12,850 bases of DNA, from the NCBI GenBank assembly GCA_049325415.1, contig JBMOLL010000051.1, forward strand, positions 1 through 12,850, in the 5' to 3' direction. Every line of letters begins with the position of its first letter. Position 1 is the first letter of the stretch. Shown here piece after piece: positions 1-7,363 of the stretch. The notes beneath the pieces are model-generated. The model was not told where the DNA came from, ran no database searches, and saw nothing but the letters and a program-made list of their open reading frames with translations. Position numbers and translations under genes: made by a program. The DNA comes from JBMOLL01 sp049325415. Its GTDB lineage: Bacteria > Bacteroidota > Bacteroidia > Bacteroidales > GCA-2748055.

Positions 1-1
1 A

Positions 2-1072
2 AAGGAAGGGCTCCGGAAAAGTGAACGGATCTTTCAGCTGATACAGCTGATCTGGCTGCCGGTTTTCCTGATCTTCCTGAGGGCCCTGTCGGGACTGGTG
101 ATTTTTGCCGCTCTTATATTCCTGCTTGCGCTGGTCAGAATAGTCAGGATGAAAGAGCCGGTAACCCGGTTCATGCTGGTGGTCTTTTTACTCATGCTCC
201 CATTGTTTTCCATTCTGTATGTAGGATCCGTGATCAAGGATTTTTACACTACCGACCTGGTTGAGGTCTCCGCCCTCGATTCTCTTACCATCGAAGGTAA
301 TCCCTACATTCACAACACAACCAGCACTGAGACCGAAAATGGGCACTATATCTGGATTTATCTTTGTCCATCCGAACTGGCCCGGGAGTGGAACAAGGTC
401 AGCGAAATGGATTTTAACGGGCGCGACAGGCTGGGGCAGAAACTCAGCAACACGCTTATACGGTATATGACGTCCAGGAACCTCCGGAAAGACGCTGCAG
501 GATTCCGGCAGTTGAGCGAGGAAGATGTCAGGGCTGTGGAAAACGGAATGACCAGTATTGTCTACCTCAGGAAGTATTCGCTTTACCCCCGTATTTACGA
601 ACTTGTCTGGGAATTTGACAATTATTCGCGCAGCGGAAATCCAAACGGACATTCCGTGATTCAGCGTAAACTATACCTGGAAGCCGGATGGTATATTGCC
701 CGCACCCATCTCTGGCTGGGTGTAGGTACCGGGGACGTTCCACAGTCTTTTGAAAAATATTATCAGGAGACAGCTAGTCAGCTAAGCGAAAAATGGCGCA
801 GAAGGGCCCATAATCAGTATCTGACCCTGGTGATCACCTTTGGCTTTCCGCTGGGTCTGCTGGCCCTGTTCATGATGGTCTGGCCGGCTCTTAAAACCAA
901 GCGCTGGCGGCTTTTTCTGCCTTTTGTTTTCCTGTTTGTCATGGCTATGAGTATGCTGAACGAGGATACACTGGAGACTTCAGCCGGGGTCACTCCCTTT
1001 GCCCTGTTTTATGTGCTGCTGATACTATTGGAGCCCGAAGGGACTAATAAGGACGGAGAGTTAAGCGCCTGA
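2..1072 (+). CDS. O-antigen ligase-like membrane protein (5' end outside window)
   Basis: The reading frame is open from the first complete codon at base 2, so the gene starts upstream of the window and 356 C-terminal residues are visible. Two hydrophobic segments near the left edge (about bases 40-145 and 165-235) are followed by a polar loop of roughly 150 residues. A re-entry region then contains the W-Y-I-A-x-T-H-x-W-L-G-x-G pattern, an H-N-Q-Y-L motif (His codon 809-811), and two or three further membrane segments. A large extracytoplasmic loop near the C-terminus with an H-N-x-x-L element is typical of the Wzy_C/WaaL family (PF04932), which joins or polymerises undecaprenyl-linked glycans at the outer face of the inner membrane. 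Ligase cannot be separated from polymerase or from a protein-glycosylating PglL-type enzyme by sequence alone. It is the only plus-strand gene and converges on the deacetylase gene. Confidence 0.8.
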   Translation, partial: KEGLRKSERIFQLIQLIWLPVFLIFLRALSGLVIFAALIFLLALVRIVRMKEPVTRFMLVVFLLMLPLFSILYVGSVIKDFYTTDLVEVSALDSLTIEGNPYIHNTTSTETENGHYIWIYLCPSELAREWNKVSEMDFNGRDRLGQKLSNTLIRYMTSRNLRKDAAGFRQLSEEDVRAVENGMTSIVYLRKYSLYPRIYELVWEFDNYSRSGNPNGHSVIQRKLYLEAGWYIARTHLWLGVGTGDVPQSFEKYYQETASQLSEKWRRRAHNQYLTLVITFGFPLGLLALFMMVWPALKTKRWRLFLPFVFLFVMAMSMLNEDTLETSAGVTPFALFYVLLILLEPEGTNKDGELSA

Positions 1073-1082
1073 TGCTTTTTAA

Positions 1083-1706
1083 TTACTCCCTGGTCATCGG
1101 TATGGAAACCATCTGATACTCCTGTTCAGAAAGATAATCAAGGACTCTGGGAAGAGCGGAGTAGAGATTTTTCCTGGCTTTATCACTGTCGTGAAAAACA
1201 ACAATGGAGCCGGGTCTTACGTGCCGGGTCACATTACGCGTTACTCGGTCGCCCGACAGTTTCCTGTTGTAGTCGATACTCAGTACGTCCCACATGATGA
1301 TCCTGTAATTATTCAAAACAACCTGTACCTGTCCGGGAAGGATCCGGCCGTACGGCGGTCTGAAAAGCGGGGAGTCGATCAGGGTTTTGGCGAGATTGAC
1401 ATCTTCGATATACCTTTTTACAGAAGAGCTGAACCCTTTTAGGTGGCTGTAACTGTGATTTCCCACAGAATGGCCGGCTTCGAGAATCTGGTTGTAAATA
1501 TGCGGAAAGGCGTCGACGTTTCTTCCGAGGCAGAAAAATGTTGCTTTGGCATTATGCTTCGACAGCATGTCCAACACCCAGGGAGTTACCTTGGGTGTCG
1601 GACCGTCGTCGAATGTAAGGAATACCTTTCTATGATCTCCGTAGAAATCCCATGTCATGCGGTGCAGGGCCCGCGTGAGCAGCGATGGAGGTTTTATAAT
1701 CAGCAT
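1083..1706 (-). CDS. polysaccharide deacetylase, NodB-like (CE4)
   Basis: A 207-residue NodB-homology (CE4) protein, metal-dependent, expected to remove N- or O-acetyl groups from a glycan. All catalytic motifs are visible: T-F-D-D-G-P with Asp33 (base) and Asp34 (metal), H-S-Y-S-H with His84 and His88 (metal), R-P-P-Y-G (116-120), W-D-V-x-S-x-D (139-145), and V-F-H-D-S with catalytic His172. The domain fills almost the whole protein. No signal peptide is evident, as in the short Bacteroidota version of this family, so it may act in the cytoplasm or at the inner face of the membrane. It starts 8 bases after the stop of the DUF2723 gene, so the two are probably co-transcribed and may act on the same glycan. 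The substrate (chitooligosaccharide, peptidoglycan or surface polysaccharide) cannot be told. Confidence 0.9.
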   Translation of the reverse strand: MLIIKPPSLLTRALHRMTWDFYGDHRKVFLTFDDGPTPKVTPWVLDMLSKHNAKATFFCLGRNVDAFPHIYNQILEAGHSVGNHSYSHLKGFSSSVKRYIEDVNLAKTLIDSPLFRPPYGRILPGQVQVVLNNYRIIMWDVLSIDYNRKLSGDRVTRNVTRHVRPGSIVVFHDSDKARKNLYSALPRVLDYLSEQEYQMVSIPMTRE

Positions 1707-1714
1707 ATTCCGTT

Positions 1715-4700
1715 TTAATAACGGAAGAACTTCTCATAATCTTGTGCGTACTGTTCAACTTTCTTTTCCAGGCGCATGGCTGTTTCAAGTTCACCATAGG
1801 CCGTGGTAATTCCTCTCATGGCATTCAGGTCTCTGACGGCCTGGAGAAAATCCGGCTCGCTTTTGGCAAACCTATCTTTTCCGGTCAGGGACAGTTGCCG
1901 GTAGAAATCCAGTTCCCTGGTCACCTGATCTTCATAATCGTTCACCAGTTTCATTGCCTGTTCAACACCGCCTGCACTGAAGTAAGCCTGGATGATTGTC
2001 AGGATGGCAGCATTATAAGGCACCAGTTCCCTCGGCATACGGCGCATGGCTTCATCCAGCACGGCGATGGCTTTATCCGTTTCCCCTTTTTCAGCCAGCG
2101 AACCTGCAAGAATGGCAAATCCGTAACGGAAGTTAAGGGTCATACGCAGGTTGTTTTCGTCGAGATACACCCGGGGATCATCAATCCCGCCCCACTGGAA
2201 ATCATTCATGAACTGTTCGTACATCTGGTCTGTATTCACACCTCCCGAGGTACTCTGCGGATTGGTGAAAACGGGCGCAATCCGGTAAGCCATCCCCTCG
2301 CGGACAAAGTAATCATCCAGGTTGAGGAAATTATCGCCGGATACCGTCGTTGAATAATATACAGGTCTCTCCCAGTTGTTATTGGCAAGAATGTCGAGAA
2401 CCGTGATCAGGTTCTTATAAACCACTTCATCGGAAATCTGGAACCGAACAGCCTCTACTGCATCTTCTTTCAGATAGGCCGGAATTACCCAGTCGGCCAG
2501 TTTTGTTGTATCCACCGGGATAATGAATTTCCTGGCAGGAATGAAATACTGTCCATCCTTGAAGCGAGGATCATCAGAAGCCAGGAAGTCAATAGCATCC
2601 TTCAGTGACACATAATCGGTGTCGATCTGGCGGATAAGGACTTCAAGGTCAGAAGCCAGGGCGCTGATCCGGACATCGTCGATGCCGATCTTTTTAGCCA
2701 CATCGGGGCTCATGAAGGTCCGCAGGTAACTATACAGTTTCAGGGGATCCATGTTTTGATTCAGATCGGCCAGTGCAGCATAGTCCTTCGGGTAGCTGGC
2801 GGGCAGCTGCGACCGGTCAAGGACTTTCATTACTTCGTCATAGAGACTGCTGACCCTGTTTTCATATTTGCCTTTATTGGCCTCGTACTTCTGTCGTATC
2901 AGGGCAACTGCCGTTTCAACAAGGACGGCGTAATCCCTTTTACCCTGTATGAACTGATCCTTTGTCATGCTGATCGGCAGAGGATCGGAATCATACATTT
3001 TCTGTTTCATCTGTTCGATATACCAGTCGGCTGTCAGGTAGCTGAGGTTCACCACTCTTACATCCGTGCGGAAATTCTCCACTTCCTGAATATACCAGAG
3101 CGGAAAGGTGTCATTATCCCCGTTAGTGAAGATAACCGCGTTGGGTTTACAGGAATTCAGAAAATTATAGGCAAAGGTTTTTGCTGTATAGCGGTGCGCG
3201 CGGGAATGATCATCCCAGTTTTCGCTGGCCATAATACCCGGCACGAGGATCAGTGTGGCAAGGGTCACTGTAGCAGGGATCAGCACGGTTTTGTTTTTCC
3301 TGCTTATCCAGTCGGAAAGAGCTGCTACTCCAATGCCGATCCAGATGGCATAGGCGTAAAATGATCCGGCATAGGCATAATCGCGTTCCCTGGGCTGAAG
3401 CGGGTACTGGTTCAGGTATACCACGATCGCCAGACCGGTCAGAACAAATAACAGGGTTACCAGCCAGAAATCCTTCTTATTTCTTTTGTAATGGAAGAAC
3501 AGGCCGGCGAGCCCCAGTAGAAGCGGAAGCATGTAATAGCGGTTGTGTCCCTTGTTGTTCAGGTAAACCTGCGGCAGGTCTTTCTGCGGACCCAGTCGGG
3601 CATCGTCAATAAAGCCGATACCGCTGATCCAGTTCCCTTTCGTGAGTTCGCCGCTGCCCTGAATATCATTCTGACGGCCCGCAAAGTTCCACATGAAATA
3701 GCGCAGGTACATATATCCGACCTGATAGTCAAAGAAAAATTTCAGATTTTCTCCGAAGGAGGGCTTTTCCTTCGGCTGGCTTCGATCGAAGGTTACCTGG
3801 CCCATCGGGCCGGCAACGGGATTCCCCTTACTGTCTCTTTTATAGTCGTACAGTTTTGATTCATCCAGTTTACCCCAGTAGATATATTCATTGGCATGTT
3901 TGCCCTGGCTACTCCACATTCTCGGGAATAAACCCTTGAATTCACTGCTATATTCGTAAACAGTCTCAGTCTGGGTTTTCACGTAGCGTCCGTCGATGGC
4001 GTAATACTTGGGCTTGCCCTTGTCAATCCCCACCGGTCTGGCGTTAAAGTAAGTGCCGTAAACAAGGGGTCTGTCACCATACTGTTCACGGTTCAGGTAA
4101 CTCTTAAGCTCAAAGATGGTTTCCGGATTACTTTCATCCAGCGGAGTATTTGCAATCGACCTGATCACGATAACGGCATAGGAGGAGTACCCCACAACGA
4201 GCACAAAAACGCCGGTGATCACGGTATTCCAGAGAACCTTTCTTTTTTTATGGGTAAAGTAAATGGCCCAGATCAGGAATCCTGCGAGCAGGGCATATCC
4301 AAACAGTACTCCCGTATTGTAGGGCAGACCAAAGCCGTTTACAAAAAGTAATTCAAACCTGGATGACCAGAAGGGTACACCCGGAATAATGATGTATAGA
4401 AGAAAAGCAAGGAGTATAACCGAGATTAACAGTGAAGCAACTACTCCCTTAACCGTAGGGATATATTTCCTGAAGTAGTAAATCATTACCAGGGCAGGAA
4501 TTGCCAGGAGGTTCAGCAGGTGAATACCTATGGAAAGCCCCATAAGGTAGGCAATCAGGATGATCCACCTGTTGGCATATTTTTCATCAGCCACATTTTC
4601 CCATTTCAGCATGGCCCAGAATACCACGGCTGTGAATAGTGAAGAGGTAGCGTAAACCTCGGCTTCGACCGCTGAGAACCAGAAGGTATCAGAAAAGGTA

Positions 4701-5092
4701 TAGGCCAGAGCGCCGACAAGCCCTGATCCGATAATAACTACGATATTGGAAGTGGTGATATCCTCATTCTTAACCACAAGCTTTTTTACCAGGTGGGTGA
4801 CCGACCAGAAAAGGAAAAGAATGGTGAACGCACTTGCGAGGGCTGAAAGCACATTCATGGTTATTGCAACCTTAGTCAGATCGCCTCCGGCAAACAGGGT
4901 GAAAAAGCGGCCCAGGATCATGAAAAGGGGAGCTCCCGGAGGATGCCCCACTTCAAGTTTAAATGCGGTGGCAATAAATTCTCCACAATCCCAGAAACTT
5001 GCCGTTGGTTCGATGGTCATCAGATAGACAATGGCAGCGACCAGAAAAGTCAACCATCCGGCAACCAGGTTTATTTTTCGGTAATTTCCCAT
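1715..5092 (-). CDS. DUF2723 (TMEM260-like) multi-pass membrane protein, probable GT-C glycosyltransferase
   Basis: A very large DUF2723 (PF11028) protein, 1125 residues from the chosen ATG. The N-terminus carries the family hallmark T-A-S-F-W-D-C-G-E-F (Asp35, Glu38) after the first membrane helix, then G-H-P-P-G-A-P (49-55) and about a dozen hydrophobic segments. The middle holds N-G-D-N-D-T-F-P near residue 655. The last ~100 residues are amphipathic helices resembling tetratricopeptide repeats. The human relative TMEM260 is an endoplasmic reticulum protein O-mannosyltransferase, so a GT-C glycosyltransferase using a lipid-linked sugar is the best guess; activity here is inferred. The frame is open further upstream to an ATG at 5147-5149, but that would place 19 non-conserved residues before the family's usual start. 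A TATCTTTG promoter box lies inside that extension, so I prefer 5092. The deacetylase gene follows after 8 bases. Confidence 0.9.
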   Translation of the reverse strand: MGNYRKINLVAGWLTFLVAAIVYLMTIEPTASFWDCGEFIATAFKLEVGHPPGAPLFMILGRFFTLFAGGDLTKVAITMNVLSALASAFTILFLFWSVTHLVKKLVVKNEDITTSNIVVIIGSGLVGALAYTFSDTFWFSAVEAEVYATSSLFTAVVFWAMLKWENVADEKYANRWIILIAYLMGLSIGIHLLNLLAIPALVMIYYFRKYIPTVKGVVASLLISVILLAFLLYIIIPGVPFWSSRFELLFVNGFGLPYNTGVLFGYALLAGFLIWAIYFTHKKRKVLWNTVITGVFVLVVGYSSYAVIVIRSIANTPLDESNPETIFELKSYLNREQYGDRPLVYGTYFNARPVGIDKGKPKYYAIDGRYVKTQTETVYEYSSEFKGLFPRMWSSQGKHANEYIYWGKLDESKLYDYKRDSKGNPVAGPMGQVTFDRSQPKEKPSFGENLKFFFDYQVGYMYLRYFMWNFAGRQNDIQGSGELTKGNWISGIGFIDDARLGPQKDLPQVYLNNKGHNRYYMLPLLLGLAGLFFHYKRNKKDFWLVTLLFVLTGLAIVVYLNQYPLQPRERDYAYAGSFYAYAIWIGIGVAALSDWISRKNKTVLIPATVTLATLILVPGIMASENWDDHSRAHRYTAKTFAYNFLNSCKPNAVIFTNGDNDTFPLWYIQEVENFRTDVRVVNLSYLTADWYIEQMKQKMYDSDPLPISMTKDQFIQGKRDYAVLVETAVALIRQKYEANKGKYENRVSSLYDEVMKVLDRSQLPASYPKDYAALADLNQNMDPLKLYSYLRTFMSPDVAKKIGIDDVRISALASDLEVLIRQIDTDYVSLKDAIDFLASDDPRFKDGQYFIPARKFIIPVDTTKLADWVIPAYLKEDAVEAVRFQISDEVVYKNLITVLDILANNNWERPVYYSTTVSGDNFLNLDDYFVREGMAYRIAPVFTNPQSTSGGVNTDQMYEQFMNDFQWGGIDDPRVYLDENNLRMTLNFRYGFAILAGSLAEKGETDKAIAVLDEAMRRMPRELVPYNAAILTIIQAYFSAGGVEQAMKLVNDYEDQVTRELDFYRQLSLTGKDRFAKSEPDFLQAVRDLNAMRGITTAYGELETAMRLEKKVEQYAQDYEKFFRY

Positions 5093-5123
5093 AAGGTTTT
5101 GAAAAAATGAAGGTGCAAAGTAA

Positions 5124-5131
5124 CAAAGATA
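5124..5131 (-). promoter_or_regulatory. candidate Bacteroidota -7 promoter box for the DUF2723 gene
   Basis: The minus strand reads TATCTTTG here, an exact match to the Bacteroidota primary-sigma -7 consensus TAnnTTTG, 31 bases upstream of the preferred ATG at 5092. I see no good TTTG -33 element at 17-23 bases, so only half of the consensus is met. Its position inside a longer alternative reading frame argues for the shorter protein. Confidence 0.45.
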
Positions 5132-5155
5132 AACGGATATCCCAATCATACGGAG

Positions 5156-5168
5156 CCGGGACGCCCGG
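5156..5168. other. short GC hairpin in the intergenic gap
   Basis: CCGGG-ACG-CCCGG forms a 5-base-pair stem with a 3-base loop in the 120-base gap between the DNA glycosylase stop and the DUF2723 start. It lies about 45 bases past the glycosylase stop. It has no following T-run on the minus strand, so it does not look like a classic intrinsic terminator. It could weakly separate the two transcription units. Confidence 0.25.
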
Positions 5169-5212
5169 AAAACTGTTAAAAAAGTTTAATGCCGTCCATC
5201 CTTAAATGTCTG

Positions 5213-5740
5213 TCAGGCAGGCTGAACTGCAATGTATCTCCAGGGAACATTCTTCCAGTAGTCGCCGGCATAATCGATCCCCACACGCGGAGCACTCAGG
5301 AAGTCGGTGCTGCTGTTTCCCGGCTCAAGCCAGATCCGAGGAGAGGTCAGTAAAGATTCCCCGTTGAAGGAACGGTCGATCTGAAGGCTTTTAGTCACCC
5401 TTCCCGGTCCGTTGCATGTGCTGATCCCCCGGATCAGGACCGCCTGGGGTTCCTCCGGATTTCCGGTAACGATATTCATGAGCCAGTGCATTCCATAGAT
5501 AAGGTAAACATACAGGATCCCTCCGGCGCTATACATAACCTGGGTTCGGGGAGTTCTTCCTTTGCTGGCATGGCAGGCAAGGTCCTCTTCTCCGCGGTAG
5601 GCTTCTGTTTCGGTGATCAGAGCTTCGAGTCTTTCTCCGTCCGGCAGGATCCTGACGATCTTCATGCCCAGGAGCCGGGGGGCAATGGTTAAGACATCCT
5701 GCCGGAAGAATGTTGCCTGTATTCTTGGATCGGGAAGCAT
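5213..5740 (-). CDS. 3-methyladenine DNA glycosylase (AAG/MPG family)
   Basis: A 175-residue monofunctional DNA glycosylase of the alkyladenine glycosylase (AAG/MPG) fold, which flips out alkylated purines such as 3-methyladenine and cuts the N-glycosidic bond in base-excision repair. The active-site block E-T-E-A-Y is at residues 44-48; Glu46 matches the catalytic Glu125 of human AAG and Tyr48 the intercalating Tyr127. His57 matches human His136, and L-Y-V-Y-L-I-Y-G-M and C-N-G-P-G-R-V-T-K follow as in the family. The frame could begin at a TTG at 5744-5746, but the ATG at 5738-5740 two codons later is the more likely start. It begins 2 bases after the stop of the deaminase gene, so the two are very likely one operon with translational coupling. 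It is slightly shorter than many homologues but lacks no core motif. Confidence 0.93.
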   Translation of the reverse strand: MLPDPRIQATFFRQDVLTIAPRLLGMKIVRILPDGERLEALITETEAYRGEEDLACHASKGRTPRTQVMYSAGGILYVYLIYGMHWLMNIVTGNPEEPQAVLIRGISTCNGPGRVTKSLQIDRSFNGESLLTSPRIWLEPGNSSTDFLSAPRVGIDYAGDYWKNVPWRYIAVQPA

Positions 5741-5742
5741 GA

Positions 5743-6210
5743 TCAATAGGGTGTTTTTCCATCCTGTTTTTCCCAGAGCCGGAAGGGTTCCAGAGCCTCC
5801 GGACCCCGGATCTGACGGCTGGGGATGGAGCGTTCACCAAGGCTGAGGTCGAGCTGGTCGTAGATAAATGAATCGTCAAAACCCGCCTGCATGGCATCAG
5901 TTCTGCCGGCAGCAAAAAAGAGTTTGTCGGGGCGTGCCCAGTAGACTGCACCGAGGCACATCGGACAGGGTTCACAGGAGGAATAAAGTGTACAGCCTTT
6001 GAGATCGTGGGTGCCCAGGACGCTGGCGGCCTTTCTGATGGCAAGGATTTCGGCATGTGCGGTGGGATCATGATCCAGGGTGACACGGTTTGCGGCTTCG
6101 GCTATCACCTTACCGTCTTTCACTACTACGGCACCAAAGGGTCCGCCTCCTTCAGCTACACTCTTTTTTGCCAGCTCAATAGCCTGGTTTAAAAAACTTT
6201 CATCATTCAT
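5743..6210 (-). CDS. guaD: nucleoside/guanine deaminase (cytidine deaminase fold)
   Basis: A 155-residue zinc deaminase. Zinc ligands are His52 in T-A-H-A-E and Cys82/Cys85 in P-C-P-M-C; Glu54 is the proton shuttle. Similarity to the Bacillus subtilis GuaD type runs beyond the zinc site. G-G-P-F-G-A-V-V-V-K-D-G lies near the start, Y-W-A-R-P follows the PCPMC motif, and A-G-F-D-D-S-F-I-Y and a C-terminal aromatic residue lie where guanine deaminases close the active site. The expected reaction is guanine to xanthine plus ammonia in purine salvage or catabolism. Another amino-purine or triazine substrate (ammeline is known for the family) is possible, as is general nucleoside deamination. A TATCTTTG promoter box lies upstream, and the glycosylase gene follows after 2 bases. 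The tRNA adenosine deaminase TadA was considered, but the C-terminal region fits GuaD better. Confidence 0.85.
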   Translation of the reverse strand: MNDESFLNQAIELAKKSVAEGGGPFGAVVVKDGKVIAEAANRVTLDHDPTAHAEILAIRKAASVLGTHDLKGCTLYSSCEPCPMCLGAVYWARPDKLFFAAGRTDAMQAGFDDSFIYDQLDLSLGERSIPSRQIRGPEALEPFRLWEKQDGKTPY

Positions 6211-6237
6211 CCGGGAACATTATTTCGAATATGTTTA

Positions 6238-6245
6238 CAAAGATA
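6238..6245 (-). promoter_or_regulatory. candidate Bacteroidota -7 promoter box for guaD-mpg
   Basis: The minus strand reads TATCTTTG, an exact TAnnTTTG match, 27 bases upstream of the deaminase ATG in the 109-base gap after the DUF6427 gene. No clear TTTG -33 element is seen at the usual spacing. It implies a new transcription unit starting here rather than pure read-through. Confidence 0.45.
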
Positions 6246-6319
6246 GCAAAAAGAGGCACGGTGAGTCTCCGAAAACGGATCTGCATTGCGCAAATGGGAG
6301 GCCGGGGAATGAAAGCAGA

Positions 6320-7300
6320 TCAGGGAAATAAATAATTCCACTGAACCCAAACAACCAGGCCAAGGAGTAATGCCAGCATCAGCTCTCCCGTGAACCGGTT
6401 CTTTTTCGAATGAAAGTAATTGGCAAGAAGGTACGACAGAGGTATGGCCATAAAGTAGATGCTCCGGATCTCGAATCCGGATACAAGAAGAAAGAAAGCC
6501 AGGCTGTAAATAAAGGTAAAAAAGAGGGCCTGATAAAAATTCCGGACGTAGATTTTTCTTACCTGGTAGCGCTGCAGGATGAACAGACTTGCGATGATAA
6601 TCAGGAAGAAAAGGTAGGCAATAAAGACAGACCAGCTTAGCTGAAGATCGGGCCAGGTTCCTTCGATCCTGAGACTTTCGGGTATGATGCCAAGCTTATC
6701 CAGATCGCCAGTCATCAGGTAGAAGGTAAACAGAAAGAGAAAGGTAATAAAGAGGGCCACAGGTGTAAATAAAAATTCTCGCCAGCCGGGTTTTCTGATG
6801 GTAAGGAGAATAATCCACAGCAATGGAATAAACCAAAGCAGTTTGCCGTAGAATAAGGTACCAAGCGCGAAAAGGAGGGCTGCATTGAAGAAACTGAGGG
6901 AGTTTTCCTCCGAATTATAGGCTCCGAAAATGCTTACCAGGACAAGCAGAAGAAAAAAGCTCCCGATCAGGATCGGAGATATGTGGTGCATGGCTGGACT
7001 GGCAGAGGAGATGATCAAAAAAAACGATGCCGGCATAAAAGTACGTTCCTGGATAAGAAAAAAACGGATATTGAGCCGGAAGAGCATGATGGCCATGACA
7101 GCGATCAGAACAAATGCCAGAATCGCAGACATAACCGGGAATTCGTTCAGATTTCCCAGCAGGAGATTGTACAGGGGCATGTCACGGTAAACTGGGATGT
7201 TTACATCCTGTGACAGGAGAGGGAACCATATCAGGATCCCAAGGACCAGGAGGAACAGAATGCCTCCTGTGCGGTTGTTTTTAAATAATCTCAGGAGCAT
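6320..7300 (-). CDS. DUF6427-type multi-pass membrane protein
   Basis: A 326-residue, strongly hydrophobic protein with about nine or ten membrane segments and short polar loops. Basic runs such as R-L-F-K-N-N-R (residues 4-10) and H-S-K-K-N-R (near 298) lie on the presumed cytoplasmic side. The pattern and its place next to a nucleotide-metabolism gene fit the DUF6427 family, which is restricted to Bacteroidota and has no established function. No catalytic motif is recognisable; a role in envelope or glycan biology is conceivable but unsupported. The start is the ATG at 7298-7300, with no clear Shine-Dalgarno sequence. Only 63 bases separate it from the purD stop, so it is probably the distal gene of the purD transcript. 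A possible 16-codon ORF occupies that gap. Confidence 0.8.
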   Translation of the reverse strand: MLLRLFKNNRTGGILFLLVLGILIWFPLLSQDVNIPVYRDMPLYNLLLGNLNEFPVMSAILAFVLIAVMAIMLFRLNIRFFLIQERTFMPASFFLIISSASPAMHHISPILIGSFFLLLVLVSIFGAYNSEENSLSFFNAALLFALGTLFYGKLLWFIPLLWIILLTIRKPGWREFLFTPVALFITFLFLFTFYLMTGDLDKLGIIPESLRIEGTWPDLQLSWSVFIAYLFFLIIIASLFILQRYQVRKIYVRNFYQALFFTFIYSLAFFLLVSGFEIRSIYFMAIPLSYLLANYFHSKKNRFTGELMLALLLGLVVWVQWNYLFP

Positions 7301-7302
7301 GT

Positions 7303-7353
7303 TTACTGATTCATGTAGCTCTTGATGAGAGAGTTATTCAGGTTGAAATTCAT
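7303..7353 (-). CDS. possible 16-codon ORF between purD and the DUF6427 gene
   Basis: An ATG at 7351-7353 opens a frame encoding MNFNLNNSLIKSYMNQ, ending in TAA two bases before the DUF6427 ATG. It begins 10 bases after the purD stop and is preceded by AGGA at 7 bases, one of the few Shine-Dalgarno-like sequences in the window. It may be a coupling or leader ORF that keeps ribosomes moving into the membrane-protein gene, a remnant of a lost gene, or chance. No homologue is recognised. Confidence 0.25.
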   Translation of the reverse strand: MNFNLNNSLIKSYMNQ

Positions 7354-7363
7354 ATAAAATCCT

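Noticed and set aside
188..652. 154-codon minus-strand frame inside the ligase-like gene
   Set aside because: Antisense shadow of the membrane protein loop; composition not protein-like.
1742..3859. Several plus-strand open frames of 80-200 codons inside the DUF2723 gene
   Set aside because: They lie antisense to a strongly conserved protein, have no family motifs and are Cys/His-rich in the way antisense frames usually are.
5156..5168. Intrinsic terminator for the guaD-mpg unit
   Set aside because: The 5-base-pair GC stem is not followed by a T-run in the direction of transcription.
5529..6086. 185-codon minus-strand frame spanning the deaminase and glycosylase genes
   Set aside because: It is out of frame with two clearly recognisable enzymes and has a Pro/Arg/Ser-rich composition without motifs.
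5743..6210. tRNA adenosine deaminase TadA
   Set aside because: The region after the PCPMC motif (A-G-F-D-D-S-F-I-Y and the aromatic C-terminus) matches guanine deaminases rather than TadA.
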